Source of the DNA: Nymphaea colorata
Lineage: Eukaryota > Streptophyta > Magnoliopsida > Nymphaeales > Nymphaeaceae
Direction of reading: 5' to 3'
Assembly (NCBI RefSeq): GCF_008831285.2
Contig: NC_045148.1
Location: 22,191,002 to 22,255,001, forward strand
Length of the DNA stretch: 64,000 nucleotides
Of this stretch, positions 12,501 through 24,900 are shown piece by piece; position 1 is the stretch's first letter; every line of letters starts with the position of its first letter. Under the pieces are notes generated by a model, which did no database searches, was not told the origin of the DNA, and worked only from the letters and a program-made list of their open reading frames with translations. Both the position numbers and the translations under genes were made by a program.

Positions 12501-13015
12501 TCAAAAAGACCGAACTCATGAACGAAGGAATGAAAAGCCGACATTGATGGACCAGAAGGGACAAGAGATCAAGAGTCGTCAGGGCTAAGCAAACAATTGA
12601 AGTATCCTGCCAAAAGCCAAGGCGAGGAAACAAGCTGACGAGCATGATGTAGCTCATCCCATAGTTGGTCACGCAAGGCCTCAACGCAAGGGCCATAGAC
12701 CATAGTAATTAAGACCGGGCCAATGAGCCAAAGACCATTGAGAATGACCGAGATAGAGTAATAACCGACATGCACCACATCCCTCGTAAGAGAAGGAGAC
12801 TAGGCCAGCAGGATGCCCCAAGGGGCACCATTAGCTAGAAGAAACCCAAAGGACGGTTGACGCAACAAAGTACAAACACAGGCGTGAGAAATCACAGACA
12901 ATTTGGTGTCAACCACGATAAGCAAGGAAGGTCCATGCTGACGCACCCAAGAAGAGAGATACCTACTCCGATAACAAGCTCCCAAGCCCCGCACGTTCTA
13001 ACACACAACCCTCAT
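9553..13015 (-). pseudogene. LINE ORF2 (endonuclease-reverse transcriptase), left arm
   Basis: The start reads MRVVC-stop-NVRGLG; codon 6, normally tryptophan in the family, is TAG (12998-13000). The endonuclease part shows VYGP but also DTKL (usually ETKL), AGYFNC (usually GDFNC) and FDHAPL (usually SDH), so several catalytic positions have changed. The reverse transcriptase follows with FRPISILGTPYKIIAKLLSL, LKLDISKAFDSVSWEFL, LSQGCPLSPFLFN and QYADNFLLFG, where the catalytic YADD is YADN. The C-terminal zinc-finger region reads LANQCPLYLNTVESWVHLF. A 71-bp deletion lies at 11234/11235. The protein cannot be functional. Confidence 0.93.
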
Positions 13016-13182
13016 GAAGAAACCATGTGAAGGGGCGTACATCTAGCCACTCTTGCAGTACCGAGAGGGAGGATGGAGGCCACGGAAGCCCCAATCCTAC
13101 GCAATTCCCACCGCAACCGAGTAAGGTTGGAGTGGGAGGCCGGTGCAATAGCGGCAACAAATGAAGAATGAAGGAAATCAAG

Positions 13183-14518
13183 CTACTCCTGAGGAAGCGT
13201 GACCTTAAGAGAGGCAAGCCAATCCAAAAGGGAGATGCCTAGCTCAGCATCTAACAAGGGAGAAACAGGTGGCAACCTATCAGGCAAGAGCAGGCAAACA
13301 GAAGGTCCGGTGGTGGGACCAAGCAACCGATTAGAAGACGAAGGGGTAGCAATGGACGCAGAATCAATACGCAGGGTGCGGGAAATAGCATCAACACAAG
13401 AGAGGTGGGGGATGGCAGGGCAAATCGGGGGAAGGGGCAAGCAGGTGGGGTTGCGAGAACACTGCAACAGAGTGCGGGGAGTAGTACACGCATGGAAGGC
13501 AAGCTGGTGACAATGCAACTGTCAATGGAAACAGAAGAAAACCGGGCAGGTGGGCAAAGGAGGTGGTCCTAGATGGTGGGGGTGGCAAAGGGGGGCCAGT
13601 AACAAGGGTAAGGAGCAAGGAACATGCAACAAATGGAGATGGACTGACTATGGGAGACGAATCGACAGAGGTCAAAGCAACAGAGGTCATAGTCAAGAAA
13701 GAGCAAGCAACAACAGTTACCTCAAGGGGGCGACCCCCTGCTGATGGGAGGGCAGCTGACTGTGACGGTGCAAAGGACCGGATGATGCCACGATCAGATA
13801 GAACAACAAGCAGCACCTCGGGGGAGTGCGGCGGAGAGCAGGGAGGGCACGACCGAGTAGGCAAGGCCACCTCTAGTGGTGAGGGAAGCAAAGGCGGTTG
13901 TTGAGGTGGAGAGAGCTCGATAAGCGAAGAAAACTGGTGCAGCAGACCACCTGGGCTGAAGAACCACGGGACCGCTACCGAGAAAGGCAGACCCCGTGTG
14001 CCAAAACAAGTAGACCCAAGCCAAGGAAGTCTGATAGAGTCAAAGGAGATAGAGCTAGCATCCAAAGCACGCGACTGAGAAGCAGCTGGTAGAGGAACCT
14101 AGACCCACAAGGCAGAAGCGACGGCCGCAAAGCCATGAAGTCGACCGAAAAGTCACTGGTCATTCTGACTAGCAGGAAAACGACATCAAGAACACGTGGC
14201 AGCCCGACGGCCATTCAAGGTATTACACCTCTAACACCACCAATGGCCCCATTGGACGAGGATAGAAGCGAGAGAACGAAGAAGGCGACGTAGCCTGGAA
14301 GCACGATGGGAAGAGGTGACACACCAACGTGAGGGAGCCGACCTACCAATGGAGACCACCTTGGGAAGTCTCGGCTGCAAGGAATAGTCATCCATCTGAA
14401 AAAGGAGAAACAAATAGCGCGCGGGTGGTAGGAATGCCTGGAGGACGCTGCGAGTGTCCTACAACAGAAGCGAGCCGACAAAAACACAACTAGACTGCCA
14501 ACTAAATGACAACGCCAT
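13183..14518 (-). pseudogene. LINE ORF1 (serine/proline-rich), left arm
   Basis: A start at 14518 (ATGGCGTTGTCAT) precedes a region coding mostly serine, proline, leucine and alanine and ending with a stop at 13183-13185, about 170 bp before ORF2. The position matches ORF1 of plant LINEs, which encodes an RNA-binding protein. I see no intact CCHC knuckle, and several frames are interrupted. The start choice rests on position and on conservation in the right arm (43999). Confidence 0.6.
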
Positions 14519-14566
14519 AGCCTAACAGACCGCCTTAGGCAAGCAAAGAAAATTGACTACAGCACG

Positions 14567-15312
14567 AAAAAACAAACGATTAAGGGGAACCGGCCTGATC
14601 CCACAAAGACTTGGATCACCAACCCTAGCTCCATGTGGTGATCACAAAGGCAAAGGAGGAGGGAGGGTGGCCATAAGACCAACCCCGGGCAAGAACAAAA
14701 AGGCCGACAATAAAAACAATGAAGCCAAGCAGCTGCGTTTGGACCCTCTCAAAGCCTAAGCTCAGCACGGCCCCGCAGGCCGATGAGACGCCACATAGTG
14801 CAACGTGAGAGCAAGGCACCGAAAGAGGACTGGACAGCTATGAAAACAATCCAAAAGAAGAAGTGGATAGCACAAGCTGTAACGAGCATTTCATGAAACT
14901 GTTGCCGAGCATGGAGAGGGCACAACAGAGCAAAAAGAAGGAAACACAGTGCTGCAAGCAGAAGCGGTTGAGGAACGAGAGGGAGGAAGAGCAAACCGCC
15001 CAAGGAAGGAGCTGGTAATGAAGCAGGCGGACTGGATTCGGGAGAAGAAGTGGCTGGAGGAGGAGGCTATTAACCTACCCAGCAGCCACGGACAACGTTG
15101 AAGGGCAGGAGAGGAGGGAGTGCAGATGAGAGAGGGAGAGGGACCAATGTTCGTTGTGAGAGGTCGCGGACGGGGTGCCACATCTCGGTGCTCCTCAACA
15201 CTATCTGGACGAGCGCCATAGGAGGGGAGCTTGATGGATGTCTCCACGAGTGAGAGGGGAAGCCGCAGGCGAGAGAGTAGAACAAGGCCCTGAGAGAGAA
15301 CCACCCAGAGCG

Positions 15313-15349
<37 letters not shown>

Positions 15350-15377
15350 AATAAGAAGAAAATGAGAAGGGGGGGGG

Positions 15378-15412
<35 letters not shown>

Positions 15413-15822
15413 ACACTCTATGCATCAGATTTTGGATTAACAAAAATATAGAAGGAAAAACGAACAAAAAAACAAGTCAAACTTTTAGGCTATATGCGAG
15501 TTAAATTACATGTCATTTCTTGTGAAGGTTGTCTTAAAATGTCATCAGAAAATTATTTACAACATACAAATGTAGTTGTGAAGATTAAAACATCTCAAAA
15601 TCATCCACCATCAAGGTATAAATTGTATATAAGCATCTCTAAGAAAATAGCACCGGTCAGTCCTTCGAAAAGTTGCCGATCTCTTTGACAATCGTTTGTT
15701 TATTAATTGACGCCATTGCCATCACAACTCAGCTGAAGAAAGTATGTGTTCCCAGAAAAGAAGATTCATTTATCTTTGTAAACCCTCCATCTTAATTTTC
15801 TCAATATGTTCTGTTTCTTTTA
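14567..15822 (-). repeat. LINE 5' tandem monomer 1 (about 1.25 kb)
   Basis: This is the first of three tandem copies upstream of ORF1 (minus strand). Its boundary word AAACAAACGATTAAGGGGAA recurs at about 15823 and 17073. Inside are long GA tracts and a G-run (15310-15409), a palindromic-looking AT-rich half, and GGCCCCGCAGGCCGATGAG. It probably represents repeated 5' untranslated/promoter sequence, not coding DNA. Confidence 0.85.
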
Positions 15823-16611
15823 AAAACAAACGATTAAGGGGAAGGGGGTTACCTGGCCTGATCGCACAAAGACTGGGACCACCAACCCAAGCTCCATGTG
15901 GTGATCGCAAAGGCAAAGGACGAGGGAGGGTGGCCAAGACCAACCCCGGGCAAGAACAAAAAGGCTGGCAAGAAAAACAATGAAGCCAAGTATCTGCGTT
16001 TGGACCCTCTCAAACCTAAGCTCAGCACGGCCCCACAGGCCGATGAGATGCCACTTAGCGCGACGTGAGATCAAGGCACCGAAAGAGGACTAGACAGCTA
16101 TGAAAACCATCCAAAAGAAGAAGTGGATGGCACAAGCTGTAACGAGCATTTCATCAAACTGTTGCTGATCATGGAGAGGGCACAACAGAGCAAAAAGTAG
16201 GAAACACAGTGCTGCAAGCAGAAGCGGTTGAGGAACGAGAGGGTGGAGGAGCAAACCGCCCAAGGAAGGAGCTGGTAGTGAAGCAGGCAGAGTGGATTCA
16301 GGAGAAGAAGTGGCTGGAGGAAGAGGCGATTAAACTGGCCAGCAGCCATGGGCAACGCAGAAGGCCAGGAGAGGAGGGAGTGCAGACGAGAGAGGGAGAG
16401 GGACCAATGTTCATCATGGGAGGTCGGGGACGGGGTGCCTCATGTCGGTGCTTCTCAACACTATCCGGACGAGCACCATAAGAGGGGAGCCTGGTAGAGG
16501 GGGAGTTGCAGGCGAGAGAGCAGAACAAGGCCCTAAGAGAGAACCACCCAGAGCGAGCGAGAGAGAGAGAGAGACAGAGCAACAAGAAGAAAATGAGAAG
16601 GGGGGGGGGGG

Positions 16612-16662
<51 letters not shown>

Positions 16663-17072
16663 ACACTCTATGCATCAGATTTTAGATTAACAAAAATATA
16701 GAAGGAAAAACGAACAAAAAACAAGTCAGACTTTTAGCCTATATGCGAGTTAAATTACATATCATTTGTTGTGAAGGTTGTCCTAAAATGTCATCAGAAA
16801 ATGATTTACAACTTACAAATGTAGTTGTGAAGATTAAAACATCTCAAAATCATCCACCAACAAGTTATAAATTGTATATAAGCATCTCTAAGAAAATAGC
16901 ACCAGTCAGTTCTTGGTAAAGTTGCTGATCCCTTTGACAATCGTTTGTTTATTAATTGACGCCATTGCCATCACAACTCAGCTGAAGAAAGTATGTGTTC
17001 CCAGAAAGAAGATTCATTTATCTTTGTACACCATCCATCTTAAATTTCTCAATATGTTCTGTTTCTTTTAAA
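15823..17072 (-). repeat. LINE 5' tandem monomer 2 (about 1.25 kb)
   Basis: Full-length copy, about 95% like monomer 1 by eye, with its own G-run and GA tract at 16600-16659. It shares the AT-rich half containing ATTGACGCCATTGCCATCAC and the GC-rich half. Confidence 0.85.
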
Positions 17073-17790
17073 AACAAACGATTAAGGGGAAGGCTGTTAC
17101 CCGGCCTGATCCCACAAAGACTCGGACAACTAACCCAAGCTCCATGTGGTGATCGAAAAGGCAAAGGAGGAGGGAGGGTGGCCATAAGATCAACCCCGGG
17201 CAAGAACAAAAAGGCCGGCAAGAAAAACAATGAAACCAAGCAGCTGCGTTTGGACCCTCTCAAAGCCTAAGCTCAGCACGGCCCCGCAGGCCGATGAGAT
17301 GCCACTTTGCACGACGTGAGAGCAAGGCTCCGAAAGAGGACTGGACAACTATGAAAACGATCCAAAAGAAGAAGTGGATAGCACAAGCTATAACGAGCAT
17401 TTCATCAAACTGTTGCCGAGCATGGAAAGGGCACAACAGAGCAAAAAGTAGGAAACACAGTGCTGCAAGCAAATGCTTTTGAGGAACGAGAGGGAGGAGG
17501 AGCAAGCTGCCCAAGGAAGGAGCTGGTAGTGAAGCAGGCAGAGTGGATTCGGGAGAAGAAGCGGCTGAAGGAGGAGGCGATTAACCTGGCCAGCAGCCAC
17601 GGGCAACGCTGAAGGGCAGGAGAGGAGGGAGTGCAGATGAGAGAGGGAGAGGGACCAATGTTCGTCGTGAGAGGTCGGGGACGGGGGTGCCTCATCTCGG
17701 TGCTTCTCAACACTATCCGGACGAGCACCATAGGAGGGGAGCCTGGTGGATGTCTCCACGAGTGAGAGGGGGAGTCGCAGGCAAGAGGGT
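17073..17790 (-). repeat. LINE 5' tandem monomer 3, 5'-truncated
   Basis: Outermost copy, about 720 bp. It covers the GC-rich half and stops at about 17790 before the GA tract, where unrelated AT-rich DNA begins. A truncated outermost monomer is what incomplete reverse transcription leaves in LINEs with monomeric 5' regions. Confidence 0.82.
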
Positions 17791-19061
17791 AGAGAATTAA
17801 GCCTTTCTAGCATATTTGTTGAGCGTACAGTTTTAAAAATCATGAACAAGGACTTGTGGCCTTTCATTTTCTAAAAATCCAGTGAAAGTGGCCAACTATG
17901 TAGCCCTTATGGCCTTTCATTTTCTAGGCTGGCAGCGTGGGGCCACCTCTATTTCATAAAGTAAAGACTTCATATGCTACTTGATGCTTTTTAATTTTCT
18001 ATGCTTTAGAACAAAAAGTTGACGTTCTAGCCCATTTGGTGTGATGGTGTTACTTTGAGAAGGAAAAACCATTAGACGGAAATTTTTTATGAGCATTTGG
18101 GGAGTGCGGGAACGGAAGAGAGAGACACGATTTAAGAATCAAGTTTGGGGACGGAGGAAGAGAGATACACGATTTAAGATTCAACGTTTGGGAACGGAGG
18201 GAAGAGAGATATAGATGAACATTTTGGGTGAGAGAGAGAAAGTATGTGTCTGTTCTGAAAAGAAACTTAATTAAACCACCAGGGACTTAGTGAGAGAGAG
18301 ATACCGATTTAGTATTGTATCGAAGCAACAGGGGGGACATGGTGAGAGAATCTAATTACAAAACAACAAGAGCTGCAAACTTATATCACAGTTGACTGGT
18401 TGGACAAGATCTAGACTAGGATTAAACCTGGACCAGATTTGGACCATTAATCTTATGTTGGATATTCAAAATCCAAATTCAAGATTTGGATGTGGAGTGT
18501 GTCTATAAGTTCTTTCATTCATATATACATATATATTTGGATTTCAAATTTAAAAGTTAGATTTGAATATGATATATAAGTTCATTCATTCATATTAAAA
18601 TCTGTTTTTGTTTTCGAATATATGAATATCTGAAAAATCAAATATGATAATGTGTGATTCAAATCCAATCCATTGGTATTGACATCCCAGTTATCTTTTG
18701 AAGTTACTTTCCTTAGCCCTCAAGCAACCCTTCGATGTGGCATTAATTAGAGGCTTGATTTTGGCTGAATATCTGAAAATATAGGCCCCAAATTGTAAAT
18801 AATAATTACCACCAGATCGGTGCCCTTTAAAACACACGTTATTTTTTATCCTTATAAAATTCATGTCTGGAGTTGAAAACTTGACTTGAAAAGCTTGATT
18901 TGATGGCGCACCTTCTACCATCAGCCAGGCACCCCATGCATTGTTCCTCCATGTTGATTGCTTCCTCCCAAAGTTTTCTCTTTCTCTCATTGTGAATTGC
19001 TTCTTTCTGAAAGCTTCTCATTTAATTTGTCCAAAAGTTGAAGGGGGTGAGATGCCTTCAC
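17791..19061. other. AT-rich and GA-rich intergenic DNA, left arm
   Basis: Short imperfect tandem blocks with AGAGAGA and CACGATTTAAGA lie at 18110-18240, followed by AT-rich words such as ATTCATATAT at 18510-18610. A 99-codon minus frame (18691-18990) is also open in the right arm with five changes, but I recognise no domain in it. Confidence 0.55.
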
Positions 19062-20136
19062 GAAGCAGCATGGCTAAGCTGAATGTGGTGGTCGGTCTTG
19101 CTCTTCTCAACACGTCTGTTTTGCCAGCCCACTCCCTTTCCCAAGTCTTCTACATGATCTTAACTGCAGTGGGAGATCTCGTCTCCCTCTTCCTTTACTA
19201 CGTAGGTGGGTGCTTTCAGTTTCTTGTCGGTGGACTTCGTTCATGGTTATGTTCATATCAACTATGGAGTGCTTTTTTTCTCTGATGTACAACCCGAGAA
19301 AGACTAAGAAAACTAAGACGTCCAGTGGAACTCTTTCAATGCTCGCTGTTGGGGCTTCACTACATTAATTGGTCAGTTTAATTTTACTGTACATATCGAC
19401 GTTTTAAACGAAGCAGACCGGTCCGGTGCATATTAGTTACCAATTGGGGCCTTCATTTTCTATTTTCTGGCCACGTAATTGGGGCCTTCTGTTCCTCACA
19501 CGTTTTAAACCATAGCCAAAGCATCACGACAAATATTTGATTGACCAGATTAGATATATATAACGTGAATCCAAATGCAATTTTCTCCTTTAGAAAATGC
19601 AAGAGCTCTTTCTAAAGGCTAACTATTTTCTGAATGCCAAACACCAATGAGCAAAGGCATCCTGTTGTTGGACATTGAAACTGGGTGCATTTGAAGGTAA
19701 GAAACAAGTCCTCAGTGGCTTACAAGATATGAAAAGTTTACATCCTATGAATATTGGAAAGTATTGGTGGTTTGGAAAATATCCCAACCCTTTACCGCAG
19801 ACTGTAGTTGGTATTTCATGCATGAGGGAGAAATTGGAATATGACAATTTGCAGAGATTAACTAGTATAGTAGTGCCTCCTCACACGCTATCGCAGGTCA
19901 ATTAGCTTACGAAAATGCGGTTCGTTCAAGAAACTGGGATGTCACAGAAAATTCTTGAGCTTTTCCCAAAAGCTGAAGCTGTTATTTCATGGATGGGGAT
20001 GAAATCGGAAGATAATGGTATGAGGGAAGTTATTAAACGCAGGTTCAGTGCAAAGACACTACGAAATAGCATATATACCGTTCATTTCTGTGATCATAAT
20101 CCATTCACGTGTTTTAAAATTATCAACACATCATGA
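19062..20136 (+). pseudogene. Gene-like remnant of unknown identity, left arm
   Basis: Three adjacent plus frames look more protein-like than their surroundings. The first (about 19070-19285) starts MAKLNVVVGLALLNTSV, a hydrophobic start that could be a signal anchor, followed by a second hydrophobic segment. The second (19675-19905) contains GKYWWFGKYPNPLPQTVVG. The third (19915-20136) contains SQKILELFPKAEAVISWMGM. All three remain open in the right arm (40657-39579, minus) with few changes. They may be exons of a broken host gene or part of an unknown element. I cannot name a family. Confidence 0.35.
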
Positions 20137-20399
20137 GGAGACCTACCTGACTTGGTGATGCTAAAGAGAATGCGGGGAAAAGGAGCGATAAGATGACATC
20201 ATTCTCAAGATAATGCATCAAATGCAGTAAAAGGACTGATGATCATGCTGAAGGCGGTAGTGTTTATCAAGCATATCATGAGGTTGATCATGATGGTAAG
20301 TGTTAGTTGATTAAATATGAAGCGCAAAATGATCAAAACACATTATTCAAAAATATCATCAATAGACAAGTCGAAAAAAAATATGTAACGGAAAAGAAT

Positions 20400-21580
20400 T
20401 GGTTCTCAGCCAAATTATCCATCATAAAACATAAACCTTGTATTCCTTGAGCAAGCATTTGTCTCATAATCAAATTTTACAAATTCTTCAGCTCAACCAC
20501 GATTGCCAAAATTCATCTAAGTGTGAAGAATCCGTGGTTGATTATCTCGACCATTTGAAGTTCCTAACTGATTCACTTTGTTTAGTTGTTGAAGTTATAA
20601 AGGAGGAGGATTTAGTTATATATGCATGCACTTAGTGGCTTAGGGAATGAATATAAAGTTTTTGTCATAACTATGACAACTTCGAAATCTCTTCCCTCAT
20701 TCTGTGACATGCATGATATTATAATAAATCAAGATAAGTGATTAGAACTCTTCAATGGAAATCCACAATCAGCAAGTGGGTCATCAATAGTTGCCTTCTT
20801 TGCTCAAAATAGGTGTGGCCTTGGCAAAAGTAGAGGCTGTAGTAGAGGTGATAAATGACTCTAGAGTGTAGAAAAATGTATACGTCCAAGTTCTGTATGG
20901 ATAGAAAGGTCAAGTAATTGGTCAATTATGTGGTAGGAGGAATAAAATGGCCAAGATTGCTAGAAGTTACTATAGGAATTCATGGCAAATACTCTGAAGT
21001 TAAAGCAAGGCAATCAATGGCATCCAAATTCAAGTACTCTGCATTATATTGTGACTTTAGGTCTTTGTTTGATGGCAAATGTGAGTGTGTTGGTTTAGTT
21101 GGTTGCCTATATGCAAAGATAAGAAGTACAATATTTAGTTAACAAATCTAATTTTTTTAGGCTAAGCACGAGATGAAGAAGAAAATGCAGTTTGGAGAGG
21201 GGGAGGGGTAAAGACAATATCAAATGCATAAACAAAAAAGTGGCTGGAATAAAGTTGTCCAATCTCATAAGTTTGATTCTTTATTTGCTAGTTCCTATCC
21301 TACTACAATTTCAAATTTTGTGTGGCATGCTAGATCAAGATAGGCTAGTAATTATGTGATGAGTGTGTTGAGAAATGATGATGTTGTTTTGAAGGAGAAA
21401 AAACAAGATAAAGAAATATGTTTTAATGGTCTTCTTACAAAATTTGGTCATTTGCCATTTCAAATCTTTAGGCATATTCAGATTTTTTCCCCTTCTAAAG
21501 AATACATGTAGACTATTAGAACTTGTAACTGTTCGAATGGTCTGGCACAATGAGAAGTTACATAAATGTTTGTTCATCCA
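20400..21580 (+). mobile_element. Ty1/copia fragment 1 (gag to pre-integrase), left arm
   Basis: A gag core of the UBN2 type is visible at 20520-20720 (SVVDYLDHLKFLTDSLCL, then SGLGNEYK after a frameshift). A zinc-knuckle remnant QLCGRRNKMAK lies at about 20920-20960. A pre-integrase segment at 21320-21470 has WHAR, then ASNYVMSVLRNDDVVLK and FGHLPFQIF. Several stops break it. No LTRs or reverse transcriptase belong to it, because a second copia fragment follows. Confidence 0.75.
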
Positions 21581-21939
21581 CTAGAGTGTGTAGAGGCATT
21601 GGGTAGTGGCGAACTGTTGTACAAAATATTTTTTATTAAGATAAGAATCGATTGCCAGCAAATAAATTTAATTGTAAAGAGCAAAAAATAGTTTTATTAA
21701 TTGTTTATAAGGGAATTTATTGTAATTAGGACAGATATCATGTGATTCTTCTCAACAAATTTCTTTTACACTATACGAGTTTAGTAACCAAGGAAGTGCT
21801 ATTTAGCCTCTTCATCACATGTGTATGTGCTTTCTGTTTTGATCTACTACCCTTCACTTTGTTTTACTTGTGCTTTGTTTTCCATAGTTTTGATTTTACT
21901 ATGGTAGGAGAGCTCCAAGCTCTTTTTTTGTAGCATGAT

Positions 21940-24900
21940 ATTGGTCTCTTATTGACCACTATGTGGTTATTTACTAATCATCATCTTGTCATCACTGCTT
22001 GCTCTTATATCTTGGTCAATATATGGCAAAAAAAATGCAAATATCAATTCACTGACTAGAGGAAACTCAAACACCTCTAGTTCAAGTCATTTGCTTGAGT
22101 TGTGAATTAGCATCTCGATGGTAATAGCTATGGCACTTGGACATGGTCAATGATAATGACACTTGCCACTAAGAACAAAATATCGTTCATCAATGGTTCA
22201 CTGGCAATGCTTGAGGTTTTTTGTCTAAAATGTTCATTGAGGTCTCATTCCAAGCATATTATCTTGTCCTAGATCAACTCATTTTCTCTTGAAATAGAAG
22301 ATAGTGTTATGTATACTACCATAGAGAGAGAAGTACGTTTAGATTTACAAGAATGTTTCTACCAAAGTACCTGCAAATTTCAAATTAAGATAGTGATTAG
22401 AAAGAATAATGAAGATGCATTTTCTATAGTAGCATACTACATGAACTTCAAGGCCTACTAGGATAAGTTGGCCTCATGTGATCCTTTTCTATTTGCTCAT
22501 AGGTAGTGATGCAAAAAGTTTTGAAATTCAATAAAAAGAATGGTTGGTGCAGTTTCTAAAGTGTGATTCCAAGAACCAAAGGGTGAGTTTGTTCTTACTA
22601 TTGTGTCAAATGTCATACTCATGACCATTGTTTCACGTTGCACAACCATCCATCAAAAGTGAAGGTGTCTAAATCGAACCCTAACATGGGATATGATAAA
22701 AATTCCACAACTATTTCTAATGCCACAACAAACTTTGTTGCAACTTTGTCAATGAGTTCGTTTCATGGCAAGAAAAATGCTACACCCTCCTTCACTTTAG
22801 GCAGGTACAATTGATTGTTGCAGTTGATCAAAAAAGAATCTTCCATGTCTCTTGCAAGTTTTGCTACTAATCATATACCTAGAAACCCTTGGATAATCAA
22901 CAATGGATTAAGTAAGCACATGAATTGCTCCATTTCATGTCTCATTCATCTAGATAATGTCATCTGCTAATGGAAAATTGATGCTCAATGTCAAGAAAAT
23001 GTCATGATTAATCCTTTTTTGAATCTTATTATATACATAATTCAAGTTTGATTTCATTTTTATCAAAAAACTGGTTGAAGCCTCAAAATGTTCTATTTCA
23101 TTTGATGTGATTGACGTGTTTTATATGGCCTGGAGACCAAAATGATGATTATCTTGGGTGATGTGAGAAATAGGCTCTATTACATGAAAAAAGCATTACA
23201 ATACTTTTCAGTTTAGCCACTTTTTTTCATTTGTTTTAGTTGTGAAGACTGGCCTAAGATATTAGAACACCTATCTGAATATAGACACAAAATATTCTAT
23301 ATGTATGATAAAAATATATGACTAAATCGAAATACTCATGATGTTTGCTCAATTGCTAAGAAACCAGATTACCTTTCACTTCTAGTTGCATATCAATGAA
23401 AAATGCATTTCAAATCTTACATATTTATCTATGGGAGTTAACTCCTTGTCATCCATAACTAACTTACATTGTCTCACTAGTATTGTGGATGATCAGTTGT
23501 GCATTGTTGATACTTTATATAAAGCATAAATATGAAAACAAATCGACAGGTAAAAGTCAAGTATGGCAGTGGCACAAAATTCTTAAACCAAGAACTTAAG
23601 GATTTTTTTTTTTGAAAAAAGGTGTAATCCATGAACTTAGTTGTCCCTATACACCCCAATAGAATAGTGTTGTGAAGAGGAAGCAACAATACATTTTAGA
23701 TATAGTTCATTCATTAAGATTTCAATTCAATTTATCTATGACATTTTGGGAAAAATGTATTCAAACAACAATTTGTCTTATACACCAACTCCACTATTGA
23801 AACAAAAAATACTATGTGAAATGCTATTTTTAAGAAAACATGTTTTTATATAATGTGACTTTTTGGTTTTCTCTACAATGCAACTATCATCAAACCTAAA
23901 CAAAATTTGATCAAAGACCAAGAAGATGTATTATTTTGGTGGTATGCTTAAACAAAAAATATAATGTTTGTGATTTTGATACTCATAGAAATTTTTTTGG
24001 CCAAGATTTTACTTTTTTAGAAAATATTCTTTTTCAATCAACCTAAAATTCTTTTTCTTCTGCTGCCCATTATTGATCAAACTATAAAGAAAAATATGTG
24101 ACTAAAATAAAGTGTTGATGACATTAGCAATAATAAGCAAAGTCATCCAACTACCTCTTCTAATTGCTCACAACAATGATCAAGCAAATAGTTACTGAGA
24201 AGAGGTTATTCATCTTGTTTTCCAATTCTATATCCTTTCAAAGGCTTTCTCTTACTCGTGAATCATCTTGGCTTATTGTCTCACATTTGTCTTAACCTCT
24301 ATCATATTAAGTAGTAAAGCACGAGTTCTAGCATTAATCTATGGGAGCTTAAGCTAAAGCATTAGAAGAGCTCTTACTCATTGTCCACCTAGTGTTGGAT
24401 CAATTGGTTGCAAGTGGGTATATAGGATGAAACATATATCAGATGGAACTATTGAAAGGTTCAAGGCATGCTTGGTACTAAAATGATATGGGCAAATAGA
24501 GGGGCTGAACTATAATGAAACTTAGGTACTAGTTACCAAATTAGTGTCTGTGAGATGCTTACCATTGCCACAAAATTGAATTGGAGCCCATATCAGATGA
24601 ATGTCTACAATACATTTTTACAAGGTGGCTTGCTTGAAGTTGTTCTACCTAAAGGATATGTCTTACAGGGGAAAAATAGAATTTGTAAATCGAACAAATC
24701 AACCTATAGACCCTAATGGGCTTCACAAAACTGGTTTATCAAGTTCTCTATTGTGCTTAGAAGCTATGGGTTTCTACATTCAAAGGTTAGTTACTTGCTA
24801 TTCACACTCTGAAGGTGAGAGTTTTATTATTGTCTTGGTCTATGTAGATGACCTTGTCATTATAAGAAATAAGGATGAAGAGATCAACAAGTTCAAGAAT

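Larger units (their letters stand above)
9460..17790 (-). mobile_element. L1-type LINE, left arm (about 8.3 kb, dead)
   Basis: The order on the minus strand is: tandem 5' repeats (17790-14567), ORF1 (14518-13183), ORF2 with endonuclease, reverse transcriptase and zinc-finger tail (13015-9553), then a short 3' region ending in an A-rich stretch near 9460. This is the layout of plant L1 elements. No clear target-site duplication was found. All frames are broken by stops and frameshifts. Confidence 0.9.

Noticed and set aside
9553-17790. Large leucine/proline-rich and arginine/glutamate-rich open frames as host proteins
   Set aside because: Many are on the strand opposite to the LINE or in wrong frames of it; the GA tracts create artificial RE-repeat peptides. 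Only the frames with RT and zinc-finger motifs were kept.
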